A stretch of DNA of 64,000 nucleotides from an uncultured Bacteroidales bacterium (GTDB taxonomy: Bacteria; Bacteroidota; Bacteroidia; Bacteroidales; P3), in the NCBI GenBank assembly GCA_900317955.1, contig ONIP01000003.1, forward strand, positions 186,001 through 250,000. The letters run 5' to 3'. Both the position numbers and the translations under genes were made by a program. Below, piece after piece: positions 42,311-50,806 of this stretch (positions are counted from its first letter, which is position 1; each line of letters starts with the position of its first letter). The notes beneath the pieces were generated by a model, which saw only the letters and a list, made by a program, of their open reading frames with translations, did not search any database and was not told where the DNA came from.

Positions 42311-44656
42311 TTAAGTGTGTTTTTTGAACACAAAATCGCTAATTGACTCTAATTTATCTATTTGAGACTTGTTTAAACCTTTTGTATCTGAAGACCACAT
42401 ATCTTTATATGAACTAAGCACTGATAACCATTTAGTTTTCTCTGCTTTTGTGTTAAAACCGTCTCCTATATCAAACGAGAATATGCTTTCAAATGTTTTA
42501 AATGCCGAGGCTCCCTCTTTTTCACGTGACCAAAATCTTTCTATTATTGTTTTTAATTCTGACATATCAATCATGTCTGTCCAGACAATTTCTTCAAAAT
42601 CGACTCCTTCTTTATGATGTTTTGCCATCTGGTCATTTGCTCTTTTTGTGCAAGCGTTTTTAATCGTGTTTATTTCAAGATCCCAATGTTCTCCAAAAAG
42701 TTCCTCTAATTGGCAAATAACCATCTTTCTAATTTCTGCAACTACAGATTGTCCTATTTTCCGCCCCTTCTCTTGTAATTCTTTATCTTGAGTTTCTCTC
42801 CATTCAATAAGCTTTGACGGGTTATATTCAGGAAATGTTTTATTAATAAGGTTTTGATATGTCCTCAACCATATTGTTTCTGCCATTTTACCTTGAATAC
42901 CTAGGAACCTGTCTTTTTCTTCGTTCGATAAAGACTTAAGCCCTTCCATTAATGCTTTCAAATATTTAGTTATTGCATCAGCGCACTCAACACTTGATGA
43001 TTTGTTTGTCAAAAGGCCTTTATCTATTAGGTGATTCCTTAAATCGCTAATTAAACATATATAAGGGACGACACCTCGAATAGACATAATATATTTATTA
43101 TTTCTGTCGTAAAACTCAGGATAATTGTCTTTTATGTATGAATAACAACGGATAACGAAATCTGTTATCTTATCTCTTGATTCTCTCATAGCAGTGTCAT
43201 CATCATGTATTGTGGTATCGTACATCGAATATCGTATAGAATCTTCTTTAAATCTTGAGGCAGTAGCTTTGGGTATGAATGTTGCTTTGCTGAAAGCATT
43301 ATCAAAAGATGTAAATGAAAAACATGCAGTATCTTCACCGACAGTTATCATATTATATAGTGGGGATTCTTTTTTGTTTGCAAGAACCTTAATAATTGAA
43401 GATCGTAAAGCTTTCATTTTTGAATCCAACTTACTTGACTTCCAAAGCATATCTTCCTCCAAATCAAGTCTTAGATCTTTACTAACTGCTTTTTGATTCT
43501 GATTGATTTCCATAAATAGATTAAGTTGCTCCTCTGGTATCATGCCAACAAAAGCAACTACTGGAATTGTGTTTGTGTCTTTATATTCTGAACCAGCATA
43601 TCCATAAACACGATGTTGCCCATCTATTATGTAGGCCATTCCATACACATTAGGTATTTTTAATATGCCAAGTCGGGATTTTGTATCTTGACCTTTTGAT
43701 TCTGCTTGAAACTCTAATTTATGTTTTTTGTTTGTATTAAAGTTTATAATGATGGAGTTTGGGAAAAAACCGCCGCCATTAATAAACTCTGTTATATTTT
43801 TAAGTCTTTTGGGAACTAGTAATCTTTGATAAGTCGGCAAGTCAAAATCATTAGCAGCAGTTCTATGCAGGACAAATCCCAATTTCAACAGTTTTGCAGG
43901 TTCAATAGAAAACATATAATACTTGTGTTTGCCCATATTGCCTTCAATCGCAGGAATCTCTATACGATTATTGTTGATTGCCTCATCTCTAAACATTAAA
44001 CCATAGAATTGGTATAATACAGAGTCTTTGTAATTTTTTATTAGTTTATCAATATACTTTTGTGTTTTTTCATCATAAATATAGACTTTCTGCTCCTTGA
44101 AACGTTCAAGATCTGCACTGCATCCCGCAAAATTATAGTTTTTTGTTGCAAAAATAAATTTTACTTTTTTATCTTGCCCATATACCTGTCTCAATGCATT
44201 AATTACGCCTTGTTTTCTTAAACGCAATGCTTCAGCTTCATCTTTGAAAGATGGTGCACTTTTAAGCTCCGCTGCGGCTTTACATTCTACTACAAATATT
44301 GCTTCTTCGCCCACAGCAACCACGTCTAATTGTTTGCGGTCTTTTTCGCCTTCTCCCCATCTTAAATGAAATTGATCATCAATATTTAAACATCTAAATC
44401 CTAATTCATAGAACTGACACCATACTTGATGTTCAAATTGTTTTGAAATAGACTTCTTTCTTCTTATTCTCGTAACGGATTTCTTTATGTCTACAATTTC
44501 CCAGCCTTCCCTAACTTGGTCATCGACCATCCCATGAGGAACACTCATTTCTTCATATTCGCCTTTAAATGCTTTATATAGTTTGCCTAGACGGCTAACG
44601 TCATCAGACATTTTTTCAGAAATATACTGCCGGTCTTCAGCTGTAAACTTTGCCAT
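42311..44656 (-). CDS. PDDEXK nuclease - DGQHR domain fusion protein (DndB-related)
   Basis: A 781-residue cytoplasmic protein. The N-terminal part has a restriction-endonuclease-like core (FEHQVWCQFYELGFRC, then D111 in QLDVVAVGEE and E124-x-K126 in FVVECKAA). The middle holds the DGQHR motif (YIIDGQHRVYGYAG, D345-R349) followed by FMEINQNQKAVSKDLRLDL, as in DndB and other DGQHR proteins tied to DNA modification. The C-terminal 350 residues are helical and unassigned. The gene follows a Dam-like methyltransferase gene by 11 bp on the same strand, forming a two-gene unit that looks like a modification-guided restriction or regulatory pair. Strong AT bias suggests transfer. Confidence 0.78.
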   Translation of the reverse strand: MAKFTAEDRQYISEKMSDDVSRLGKLYKAFKGEYEEMSVPHGMVDDQVREGWEIVDIKKSVTRIRRKKSISKQFEHQVWCQFYELGFRCLNIDDQFHLRWGEGEKDRKQLDVVAVGEEAIFVVECKAAAELKSAPSFKDEAEALRLRKQGVINALRQVYGQDKKVKFIFATKNYNFAGCSADLERFKEQKVYIYDEKTQKYIDKLIKNYKDSVLYQFYGLMFRDEAINNNRIEIPAIEGNMGKHKYYMFSIEPAKLLKLGFVLHRTAANDFDLPTYQRLLVPKRLKNITEFINGGGFFPNSIIINFNTNKKHKLEFQAESKGQDTKSRLGILKIPNVYGMAYIIDGQHRVYGYAGSEYKDTNTIPVVAFVGMIPEEQLNLFMEINQNQKAVSKDLRLDLEEDMLWKSSKLDSKMKALRSSIIKVLANKKESPLYNMITVGEDTACFSFTSFDNAFSKATFIPKATASRFKEDSIRYSMYDTTIHDDDTAMRESRDKITDFVIRCYSYIKDNYPEFYDRNNKYIMSIRGVVPYICLISDLRNHLIDKGLLTNKSSSVECADAITKYLKALMEGLKSLSNEEKDRFLGIQGKMAETIWLRTYQNLINKTFPEYNPSKLIEWRETQDKELQEKGRKIGQSVVAEIRKMVICQLEELFGEHWDLEINTIKNACTKRANDQMAKHHKEGVDFEEIVWTDMIDMSELKTIIERFWSREKEGASAFKTFESIFSFDIGDGFNTKAEKTKWLSVLSSYKDMWSSDTKGLNKSQIDKLESISDFVFKKHT

Positions 44657-44667
44657 AATGAATTATT

Positions 44668-45501
44668 TTAGATTACTAAATTCGTATTTGTAAAAATACA
44701 CTCTTCATATTGACCTCTTTGGGCATTTTTCCCACCGATTCCACTACTTCGAACAATTGGGATCACTCTATCTCCTTTATCGAAAACTTCTCGTATCACT
44801 TCATGATCGGCATTTGTAAGAATATAATAAGCACCTCGTGACTTAATCTTGTCAATCATAATCGATAAACGAAGTTGGTCTTGAAGAGTAAATGTCTTTT
44901 GGTTATATTGAATAAAACCATTTTCTATTTTGGAATGAGTATAAGGAGGATCAAGGAAAACTAAAGCATTCTTTCTTACTCGACTAATGCATCCTTCAAA
45001 ATCCATTGTTTGAATGTTGATTTTTTTTAAGTAAATACTTACATTATGAAGATTTTCATAGTCAAAATGGTAATTTAATCGTTTCCCCCAGGGTACATTA
45101 TAATTACCCTCGGAATTGACACGGTAGATTCCGTTATATGACATTTGATTTAAATAAATAAATTGGGCTGCTTTCCTAATAGGGTCGTTAGTTTTTATTC
45201 CTCGAACTGTATAATATGCCTCCTCTCCTGTGCCAAATCTCTTTATTAAATCAATAACATCGTCAATGCTGTCACGAACCGTCTTGTAGGTTAACATCAA
45301 TTGTTCATTTGCGTCAGAAATATATGCTTTTGATGGATGAAGATGAAATAGCATTGCTCCAGCACCAACAAAAGGTTCATGATACGAAGAATATGAGGTA
45401 ATGTCGAAAGTGTCTTTTATACGCTGAACGAGCCAATTTTTACCCCCTGCCCATCGTAAAAAAGGATGTAAGTTAATATGTTTATTTATTGTTTCCACCA
45501 C
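44668..45501 (-). CDS. D12-class N6-adenine DNA methyltransferase (Dam/DpnII-like)
   Basis: Transfers a methyl group from SAM to adenine in DNA; GATC is the most usual target of this class, but the target here is unproven. The 277-residue protein has the opening FLRWAGGK (14-21), SAM motif HEPFVGAGAML (41-51), DPPY (184-187) in FLDPPYTHS, and the QMSYNGIYRVNSEGNYNVPWG segment of the Dam group (positions 119-139). The start is GTG 45501 or the next GTG, with a stop just upstream. Its own promoter lies at 45540-45570. It leads the DGQHR gene by 11 bp. Confidence 0.92.
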   Translation of the reverse strand: MVETINKHINLHPFLRWAGGKNWLVQRIKDTFDITSYSSYHEPFVGAGAMLFHLHPSKAYISDANEQLMLTYKTVRDSIDDVIDLIKRFGTGEEAYYTVRGIKTNDPIRKAAQFIYLNQMSYNGIYRVNSEGNYNVPWGKRLNYHFDYENLHNVSIYLKKINIQTMDFEGCISRVRKNALVFLDPPYTHSKIENGFIQYNQKTFTLQDQLRLSIMIDKIKSRGAYYILTNADHEVIREVFDKGDRVIPIVRSSGIGGKNAQRGQYEECIFTNTNLVI

Positions 45502-45539
45502 CTATCCTAAACCAGGGTATTATTATATATTTCAAACTG

Positions 45540-45570
45540 CAAAGATACACAATCTTTCTGGAATATCAAA
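45540..45570 (-). promoter_or_regulatory. Promoter of the methyltransferase-DGQHR unit
   Basis: On the minus strand: TTTG (plus CAAA 45567-45570), a 19-base spacer, TATCTTTG (plus 45540-45547). The predicted transcript starts about 30 bases before the GTG start. Confidence 0.82.
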
Positions 45571-45597
45571 ATTATATTTTGCAAGGTTTTCAAATGT

Positions 45598-45656
45598 GGC
45601 AACGTGTTTATGCAATAATGTGTCAATGCGTGAATGCGTCAATATGTTAATGAAGG
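45598..45656. repeat. Low-complexity intergenic repeat (TGTGTCAATG / TGAATGCG type)
   Basis: Near-tandem units such as TGTGTCAATGCG, TGAATGCGTCAA and TATGTTAATG, with no coding potential, between the methyltransferase promoter and the DUF1295 remnant. It belongs to the same loose class as the repeats at 33885 and 52649. Confidence 0.5.
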
Positions 45657-45738
45657 AATAATCCTTGCTCCCGGACAATAATTCATGTCCTTGGGCTTTA
45701 CGGTTTCAAACAATTATCAAATATCAAAGCTTCGAATT

Positions 45739-46120
45739 ATGACAGATCTTCTTATCCTTTTGGCAGTTTAGCTTGCGGTTTCGGCTGTGGGTTGGAAGTA
45801 TTTCTTCTGTCTTGGCTATGGGGTGTCGGCACTTGTTTTGACATTGGGCTTGATGTACCATAACAACCTCTCCTTGCCAACCATAGTTCTCTTTGCCCTG
45901 TTATTCATATTCGGCGTGCGACTTGGCACTTATCTGTTCATTCGTGAGCGTAAGGCAGTGGCGTATCGCAAAATTCTCTACGACCCCACCCTGCAATAGA
46001 AGAAACCCGCTGGCATGGTCGTCAGTGTGTGGTTTTTCTGTGCTATCCTTTATGTGGTGCAAGTGAGTCCCGTCGTGTTCCGTATATCCAATAGGTCAAA
46101 CGGCATTGCTGTCACTAATC
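45739..46120 (+). pseudogene. DUF1295 (steroid 5-alpha-reductase-like) membrane protein, decayed
   Basis: One reading frame from ATG 45739 stays collinear with a DUF1295 protein but holds TAG at 45769-45771 and again at 45997-45999. The central open part encodes about 75 residues (VGWKYFFCLGYGVSALVLTL, GVRLGTYLFIRERKAVAYRK), and beyond the second stop the frame goes on as KKPAGMVVSVWFFCAILYVV. It is then cut off where the convergent DUF2079 gene ends (46123), losing the catalytic C-terminal half. No frameshift is needed, only the two stops and the truncation. Confidence 0.72.
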
Positions 46121-46122
46121 CC

Positions 46123-47565
46123 TCACCGGTGAAACAAATACACTTCGCCGTTTGTCTCTATCAATGTCAAACTTGCTGTGTCTTCTGGGAGGTCGTCACT
46201 TTTAAGCATTATATACTCAGGATTGTGGCACATCCCTACTGGGTACAAATAGACCGAATCCCTCAGTGCAAGATGGGGGGTAAAACATGATGAGGCACAG
46301 ACTGAAACCTCCGGAGGCAACTGTTTCAGCACCTTCCGCACATAGTCCGTGTCAAACTGCTCCTGCCTATAGTGGTCTTTATAAAATATCCTGACGTTTT
46401 CACGTTGCACCCAGGCCTTTGCATCGGTACAAGTATACCAAGTCACCAACCCGCACAGCAACGGCATAGCGATTACAACCGTTCGTCGCAGCCAGGTCTT
46501 CTTAACCTTTGCGGCCATGGCAAACACACCGCACACTATTACAGGGGCAAACTCCACGCTGTACTGGCTGCCCACACCCCACAATGCAATGTCTTCCGAC
46601 AACATCTTCTGTGCCACAAGAGGCACCATCATGAGAAGCCAGTTAGGCTTGAACAGACAGAACAACCCGCCCGAAACCAGCAGGCAGAGGTAAAACTCAG
46701 TCTTTAGTCCGTCGCCGCGATGCGAATCGCGAAAGTTGACAAAAAGATTGCGCACCGTCTCTAAGGGATGGGAGAAAATCCATGCGGCCACTTCGCCGAA
46801 GCTGTCGCCCATGTACTTGAACTTCCCCATAAAATGGATTTCTTCCGGGTTGAGCGACGGCATTACAACCATGGCGACAACAACAAGGTACCCCACACCG
46901 AACAGAATGCCTCCGGCCAACCACAATAGGGCGCGCCGGTTACGGCGGTAGTCCCACATCAGTGCCAACAAGATGCACACAAGCCACAACGGCATGTTCT
47001 CCTTGGCTATGCAAACCATCACCACTGCCAGTGCATAGAGTCCGTACCGCTCCCGCCTCAGCCAGTAGAAAAGCCACGGCACCCACATCGCCGCCACCAC
47101 GTTCGAGTGGTAGTCAAATCCCAGTGCATCCCATATCCCAAAAAACAGCAGAAACGAAACCATGGCCAACAAGGCAAACCCGTTGGCTCCCTTCTCGTTC
47201 CCCACATTACTGTCTTTCCTGCATACGTCCACGAACTGGTACACCCCTAAGGCACCGAACAGTATCGAAACTATCTGTACAACCAAAAGCGTGTAGCTGC
47301 CCATAATCCATACCAGCGGTGAAAAAAGAACCAAATACAGGTCAAAGTGGTCGGACAGCAGGTTGCGGGGCGTTTCCTGAAAGAACGTGCTGTCGTCAAA
47401 CCGCAGGTGGCTGTAGTCATACAGGGCATGGGTGTACAGTCCCAAGTCAAGACCATACGTGCGAAACAAAACATGGTTCACAATAGAGATAAGCGCATAA
47501 GCCACCCCTGCCACACCGATAATGTGCCACTTGTTCAGTTTGGTATGGGGCTTGAACGATAACAT
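46123..47565 (-). CDS. DUF2079 family membrane protein
   Basis: A 480-residue protein with about ten membrane spans in its first 370 residues. Features typical of DUF2079 are FDDSTFFQETPRNLLSDHFDLYLVLFSPLVW and FGIWDALGFDYHSNVVAAMWVPWLFYWL. The remaining C-terminal part is soluble and periplasmic-looking. The family resembles GT-C glycosyltransferases in shape, but no function is established. It lies 43 bp after the FecE-like gene on the same strand, so it may be the last gene of the dapB-fecD-fecE run. Its 3' end abuts the DUF1295 remnant. Confidence 0.83.
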   Translation of the reverse strand: MLSFKPHTKLNKWHIIGVAGVAYALISIVNHVLFRTYGLDLGLYTHALYDYSHLRFDDSTFFQETPRNLLSDHFDLYLVLFSPLVWIMGSYTLLVVQIVSILFGALGVYQFVDVCRKDSNVGNEKGANGFALLAMVSFLLFFGIWDALGFDYHSNVVAAMWVPWLFYWLRRERYGLYALAVVMVCIAKENMPLWLVCILLALMWDYRRNRRALLWLAGGILFGVGYLVVVAMVVMPSLNPEEIHFMGKFKYMGDSFGEVAAWIFSHPLETVRNLFVNFRDSHRGDGLKTEFYLCLLVSGGLFCLFKPNWLLMMVPLVAQKMLSEDIALWGVGSQYSVEFAPVIVCGVFAMAAKVKKTWLRRTVVIAMPLLCGLVTWYTCTDAKAWVQRENVRIFYKDHYRQEQFDTDYVRKVLKQLPPEVSVCASSCFTPHLALRDSVYLYPVGMCHNPEYIMLKSDDLPEDTASLTLIETNGEVYLFHR

Positions 47566-47608
47566 ATATGGACTTGGATTATTTGTTTCGAATCAACATT
47601 CAACAGGC

Positions 47609-48388
47609 TTAAAGTTCCAAAGGTCTCAGGCGCAGCAACGTCGGTTCTCCGTCAGCCATTACCGGTTCGGCATGGATGTTGAAAACCGTGCGTATATTCT
47701 CGGGCGACAGCCCCTGCTCGGTAGTGCCGTGATAGTGTATCCCGCCCTTGTGCAGCAGTACCAACTGCGGACAGTAACGCAAGGCCATGTTCAGGTCATG
47801 GATTACTATCAGGATAGTCTTGTGTTCCTCACGGTTGATGGTACGCAGCAATTCCAATATCTCGAACTGATGGGCTATGTCGAGGTTTGATACAGGTTCG
47901 TCAAGCAGCATCACGGGTGTCTCCTGTGCCAATGCACGGGCCAGCATCACACGTTGCAACTCGCCGCCGCTCATCTGGTTGGGTTTGGCAAAACGCAGGT
48001 GCCAGGTATTGGTCTGCTTCATACAACGCTCCACGATGTCCCAGTCCTCCTGCGACTCGTTCTGTAACCTCCGCTGGTAAGGGTTGCGACCCATCAACAC
48101 CGTCTCGAAAGCCGAGAACTCAAAGTCCGTCTGCGGATATTGCCTCACAAAAGCCATGCGTTGAGCCAGCTCCCGTGCCGTATAACTTCCCACGCTCTGA
48201 CCGTCGAGCAGCACCTCGCCCCGTTCGGGGGTCAACAGTCCTGCCACTAACCGCAGCAACGTAGTCTTCCCGCACCCGTTGGCACCCATCACCGCATACA
48301 TCCCCCCTCTCTCAAACCGCACACTCAACCCCTCCAGCACCCTCCGCTGGGTATATCCGTAACTCAAATCCTTCAGTTCTATCGTCAT
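47609..48388 (-). CDS. FecE/BtuD-type ABC transporter ATP-binding protein
   Basis: The ATPase subunit of an iron-siderophore, haem or cobalamin importer, on the cytoplasmic face. The 259-residue protein carries Walker A GANGCGKTTLLRLVAGLL, signature MSGGELQRVMLARAL, Walker B VMLLDEPVSNLD and H-loop VIHDLNMALRY. The motif set is typical of the FepC/FecE group. It is 7 bp after the permease gene. No substrate-binding lipoprotein or TonB receptor is nearby, so the ligand is unknown. Confidence 0.9.
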   Translation of the reverse strand: MTIELKDLSYGYTQRRVLEGLSVRFERGGMYAVMGANGCGKTTLLRLVAGLLTPERGEVLLDGQSVGSYTARELAQRMAFVRQYPQTDFEFSAFETVLMGRNPYQRRLQNESQEDWDIVERCMKQTNTWHLRFAKPNQMSGGELQRVMLARALAQETPVMLLDEPVSNLDIAHQFEILELLRTINREEHKTILIVIHDLNMALRYCPQLVLLHKGGIHYHGTTEQGLSPENIRTVFNIHAEPVMADGEPTLLRLRPLEL

Positions 48389-48395
48389 GGTGCTT

Positions 48396-49373
48396 TCAAT
48401 ATTGCTTCTTGTTCTTATACAGCAGGTAGATAAACAATGGTGCCCCCACCAGTGCGGTCAAACTGCCCACAGGCAACTCCGCAGGCATCAACACCGTCCG
48501 TGCAAGCGTGTCGCACAGCAGCAGGAACAACCCTCCTGCAAAGATGGCACAAGGCACCACCCTCCGGTTGTCCGGCCCCATCACCAACCGCACACAATGC
48601 GGCACCACCAACCCCACAAAACCTATCACGCCGCATGTGGCCACACAAAATGCCACCATCAACGTGGTCGACAGCAGCAGCACCCTTTTCACACGCTCCA
48701 CCTCCACGCCAAGGCTCTTTGCTGTCTCGCTCCCTGCCAGCAGCAGATTCAAGTCGCGGCAGTAGAACAGCACCACGCACACTCCCGCCACAACAACCGG
48801 AGCCACAACCGCCACGTCGAGCCACGACGCTGATGCAAAACTCCCCATGGTCCAGAATATGATACTGTCCATCTTGTCCTGCCTCAGCACCATCAGAAAC
48901 GAAATCACTGCCGACATCAAAAATGTGATGCACACACCCGTCAGCAACAACGTAGTAGTGTGCATCCGGTTGCCTATAGAGGCAATGCGGTAAATTGCCA
49001 CCACGGTCAGCAATCCAGTAACCAGCGCACTCGCACCCACGCCCAGCATGTAGGCTTCCAAGCCCAACAATATGGCCACGGCTGCACCTACCGACGCCCC
49101 CGACGACACACCCAGCACATACGGGTCCGTCAACGGGTTGCGAAACACCGACTGGTATGCCGCACCGCAAACCGACAGTCCCGCTCCCACAAACACCGAC
49201 AACACAATACGCGGAGCCCTGAGATTCCAGAATATGGGCGAGGACCACATCTCTTCCCACTCAAAACGCACCACACCCAGCATAGCGCATCCGACCATGG
49301 CCGCTGCCAGCAACGCTGCCAGCGCCGCCACAACCCATCCGCCCTTGCGGTCTACCTTGCCTCGCTCCATCAT
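48396..49373 (-). CDS. FecCD-type ABC transporter permease
   Basis: A 325-residue permease with about nine to ten spans. LRAPRIVLSVFVGAGLSVCGAAYQSVFRNPLTDPYVLGVSSGASVGAA, read here in pieces such as LRAPRIV (family start) and NPLTDPYVLGVSSGAS, is the hallmark of BtuC/FecCD permeases, and GFVGLVVPHCVRLVMGPDN near residue 250 is the coupling-loop region. A homodimer should pair with the FecE-like ATPase encoded 7 bp downstream. Its start is 7 bp after the dapB stop. A substrate-binding protein must come from elsewhere. Confidence 0.9.
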   Translation of the reverse strand: MMERGKVDRKGGWVVAALAALLAAAMVGCAMLGVVRFEWEEMWSSPIFWNLRAPRIVLSVFVGAGLSVCGAAYQSVFRNPLTDPYVLGVSSGASVGAAVAILLGLEAYMLGVGASALVTGLLTVVAIYRIASIGNRMHTTTLLLTGVCITFLMSAVISFLMVLRQDKMDSIIFWTMGSFASASWLDVAVVAPVVVAGVCVVLFYCRDLNLLLAGSETAKSLGVEVERVKRVLLLSTTLMVAFCVATCGVIGFVGLVVPHCVRLVMGPDNRRVVPCAIFAGGLFLLLCDTLARTVLMPAELPVGSLTALVGAPLFIYLLYKNKKQY

Positions 49374-49380
49374 GGTCTTG

Positions 49381-50106
49381 CTACAGTTCCAGCAACTCTT
49401 TCATCGTGTAGTATCCCTTGCGGCCTTCAAGAAACTCTGCCGCCAGCACTGCGCCCACTGCCAGCCCACGACGGCTCTTCGCCTCGTGCTTTAGGGTAAT
49501 GCGGTCTATTGCGCTGTCATACACCACTTCATGCACTCCTGGCACCTCGCCTTCGCGTACCGAAACGATAGGCACCTCGTCCTTTTTGGGCTTCACCCCT
49601 TTGCGCATCAGGCACCAGTCGTCCTTCCGGTCAACCTCTTCCACAATGTCCCGTGCCAAGGCTATCGCCGTCCCGCTCGGGGCATCCAGTTTATGCACAT
49701 GGTGCACCTCGGTAATGCCCACGCTGTACTCCTCATGGCCGTTCATAAGCTTTGCCAGACGGCGGTTCAGGTCAAACACAATATTCATGCCGATGCTGAA
49801 ATTCGACGCCACAAACAGAGCGCACTCGCGCTGCTCGCAGTCGTGCACCACGCCTTCAAGCTGCTCGTACCAGCCTGTAGTGCCAACCACTACCGGCAGC
49901 CCCAAGTCGAAACAACGCATTATGTTTCCCACCGCGGTAGCCGGTGTCGAGAAGTCGATGGCCATGTCGCAATCCTTCAAGTCTTCCAACTTGTCCATCC
50001 AGTCGTCCTCGTCGTCAATGGTCACTCCTATCGAGTGCCCGCGTTCTTCGGCAACGGCCTCGATGGCCTTGCCCATTTTTCCGTATCCTAACAGTGCTAT
50101 TTTCAT
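49381..50106 (-). CDS. dapB: 4-hydroxy-tetrahydrodipicolinate reductase (DapB)
   Basis: Reduces hydroxytetrahydrodipicolinate in the lysine and meso-diaminopimelate pathway. The 241-residue protein has the dinucleotide motif GYGKMGKAIE, VVGTTGW, and the catalytic HHVHKLDAPSGTA block, with Lys and the conserved SGTA. The start is ATG 50106 (MKIALLGYG); upstream codons run into the tRNA leader. It is the first protein gene of the minus-strand run, lies 54 bp after tRNA-Ala(CGC), and is followed closely by the permease gene. The link of dapB with metal import is positional only. Confidence 0.95.
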   Translation of the reverse strand: MKIALLGYGKMGKAIEAVAEERGHSIGVTIDDEDDWMDKLEDLKDCDMAIDFSTPATAVGNIMRCFDLGLPVVVGTTGWYEQLEGVVHDCEQRECALFVASNFSIGMNIVFDLNRRLAKLMNGHEEYSVGITEVHHVHKLDAPSGTAIALARDIVEEVDRKDDWCLMRKGVKPKKDEVPIVSVREGEVPGVHEVVYDSAIDRITLKHEAKSRRGLAVGAVLAAEFLEGRKGYYTMKELLEL

Positions 50107-50160
50107 ATTTATCAATCTTATATACAAAAAAAGCCACCTACTTAAAGTGGCCTCTCTCTG

Positions 50161-50233
50161 TGGAGTATACGGGAGTCGAACCCGTTACCTTTTGATTGCG
50201 AACCAAATGCTCTACCAAATGAGCTAATACCCC
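50161..50233 (-). tRNA. tRNA-Ala(CGC), CCA not encoded
   Basis: The minus strand folds as a cloverleaf of 73 nt: acceptor GGGGTAT/ATACTCC with the alanine G3:U70 pair, D-stem GCTC/GAGC, anticodon stem TTTGG/TCAAA around loop TTCGCAA (anticodon CGC), T-arm ACGGG-TTCGACT-CCCGT, discriminator A. The next bases are CAG, so CCA is added enzymatically, unlike the tRNA at 21889. The TTCGCAA loop and acceptor both fit Ala. Confidence 0.85.
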
Positions 50234-50328
50234 ATTTTTCCCAAGGCGGTTCCTCCTGTCCGTTCCACGCCTCCAACAGCGTTGTAACCATCTATTTAGA
50301 ACGTTGCCTTATTGAATGATTTGAGTTG

Positions 50329-50336
50329 CAAAGATA
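50329..50336 (-). promoter_or_regulatory. -7 element for tRNA-Ala(CGC) and the dapB run
   Basis: TATCTTTG on the minus strand, 95 bases before the tRNA. No TTTG lies at the usual -33 distance. Confidence 0.6.
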
Positions 50337-50722
50337 CAAAAAAATATGGACATACGCTTATTGTTCCCCAAAATAATTTGCCGTTAGTAATATACAATAC
50401 ATATATACAAACTTTTACACTCATCTCCCCATTCTGTCAGAATGCGCTGCGACACCGCCCCGCTGCAGTGAAACGCCTCCTCCTCCCCGCCCTTTTTGCC
50501 CTCCTCATAAGCTTCAAATTCCCCCCGGCAGCCGGCCCCATACCATTCCAATTGCTGTAATATCACCTTTGACATACGGTTGTTTCAAACTCTTGAACAG
50601 CAATACAATTAGAGAAGAGCTGTTGTATTAGTTCGGGACGATACAAGTTACTCAGAATCATGTCGGATACAAATATAATGTTATAGAATAGTTAAATGTG
50701 GCGATGAAAGGAAAAGTTTTTG

Positions 50723-50730
50723 TAATTTTG
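50723..50730 (+). promoter_or_regulatory. -7 element of the pycB-like gene
   Basis: TAATTTTG fits TAnnTTTG. The -33 region (TGTG at 50697-50700) is weak. The leader to the ATG is about 70 bases. Confidence 0.6.
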
Positions 50731-50806
50731 CATATTGGTGGGAAAAGGTTTTTCACCGATAACACGATATTATACAATACTTTATAAAAAACAATAACAA
50801 AGAGAA

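Larger units (their letters stand above)
50234..50806. other. Intergenic region between tRNA-Ala(CGC) and the pycB-like gene
   Basis: Holds the promoters for both flanking transcripts, at 50329-50336 (minus) and 50723-50730 (plus). A weak stem (GGTG 50736-50739 with CACC 50755-50758) sits in the pycB-like leader. No frame on either strand looks like a gene. Confidence 0.6.

Noticed and set aside
38731..45501. Prophage
   Set aside because: BRO-N and Dam-like genes occur in phages, but no integrase, capsid, terminase or lysis gene is present.
45739..46120. Amber-codon recoding (TAG read as an amino acid)
   Set aside because: The gene is also truncated, and TAG is used as a normal stop elsewhere; simple decay explains it better.
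50312..50575. Short open frames on both strands in the gap before the pycB-like gene
   Set aside because: They overlap each other, lack plausible protein composition, and share the space with promoter elements.
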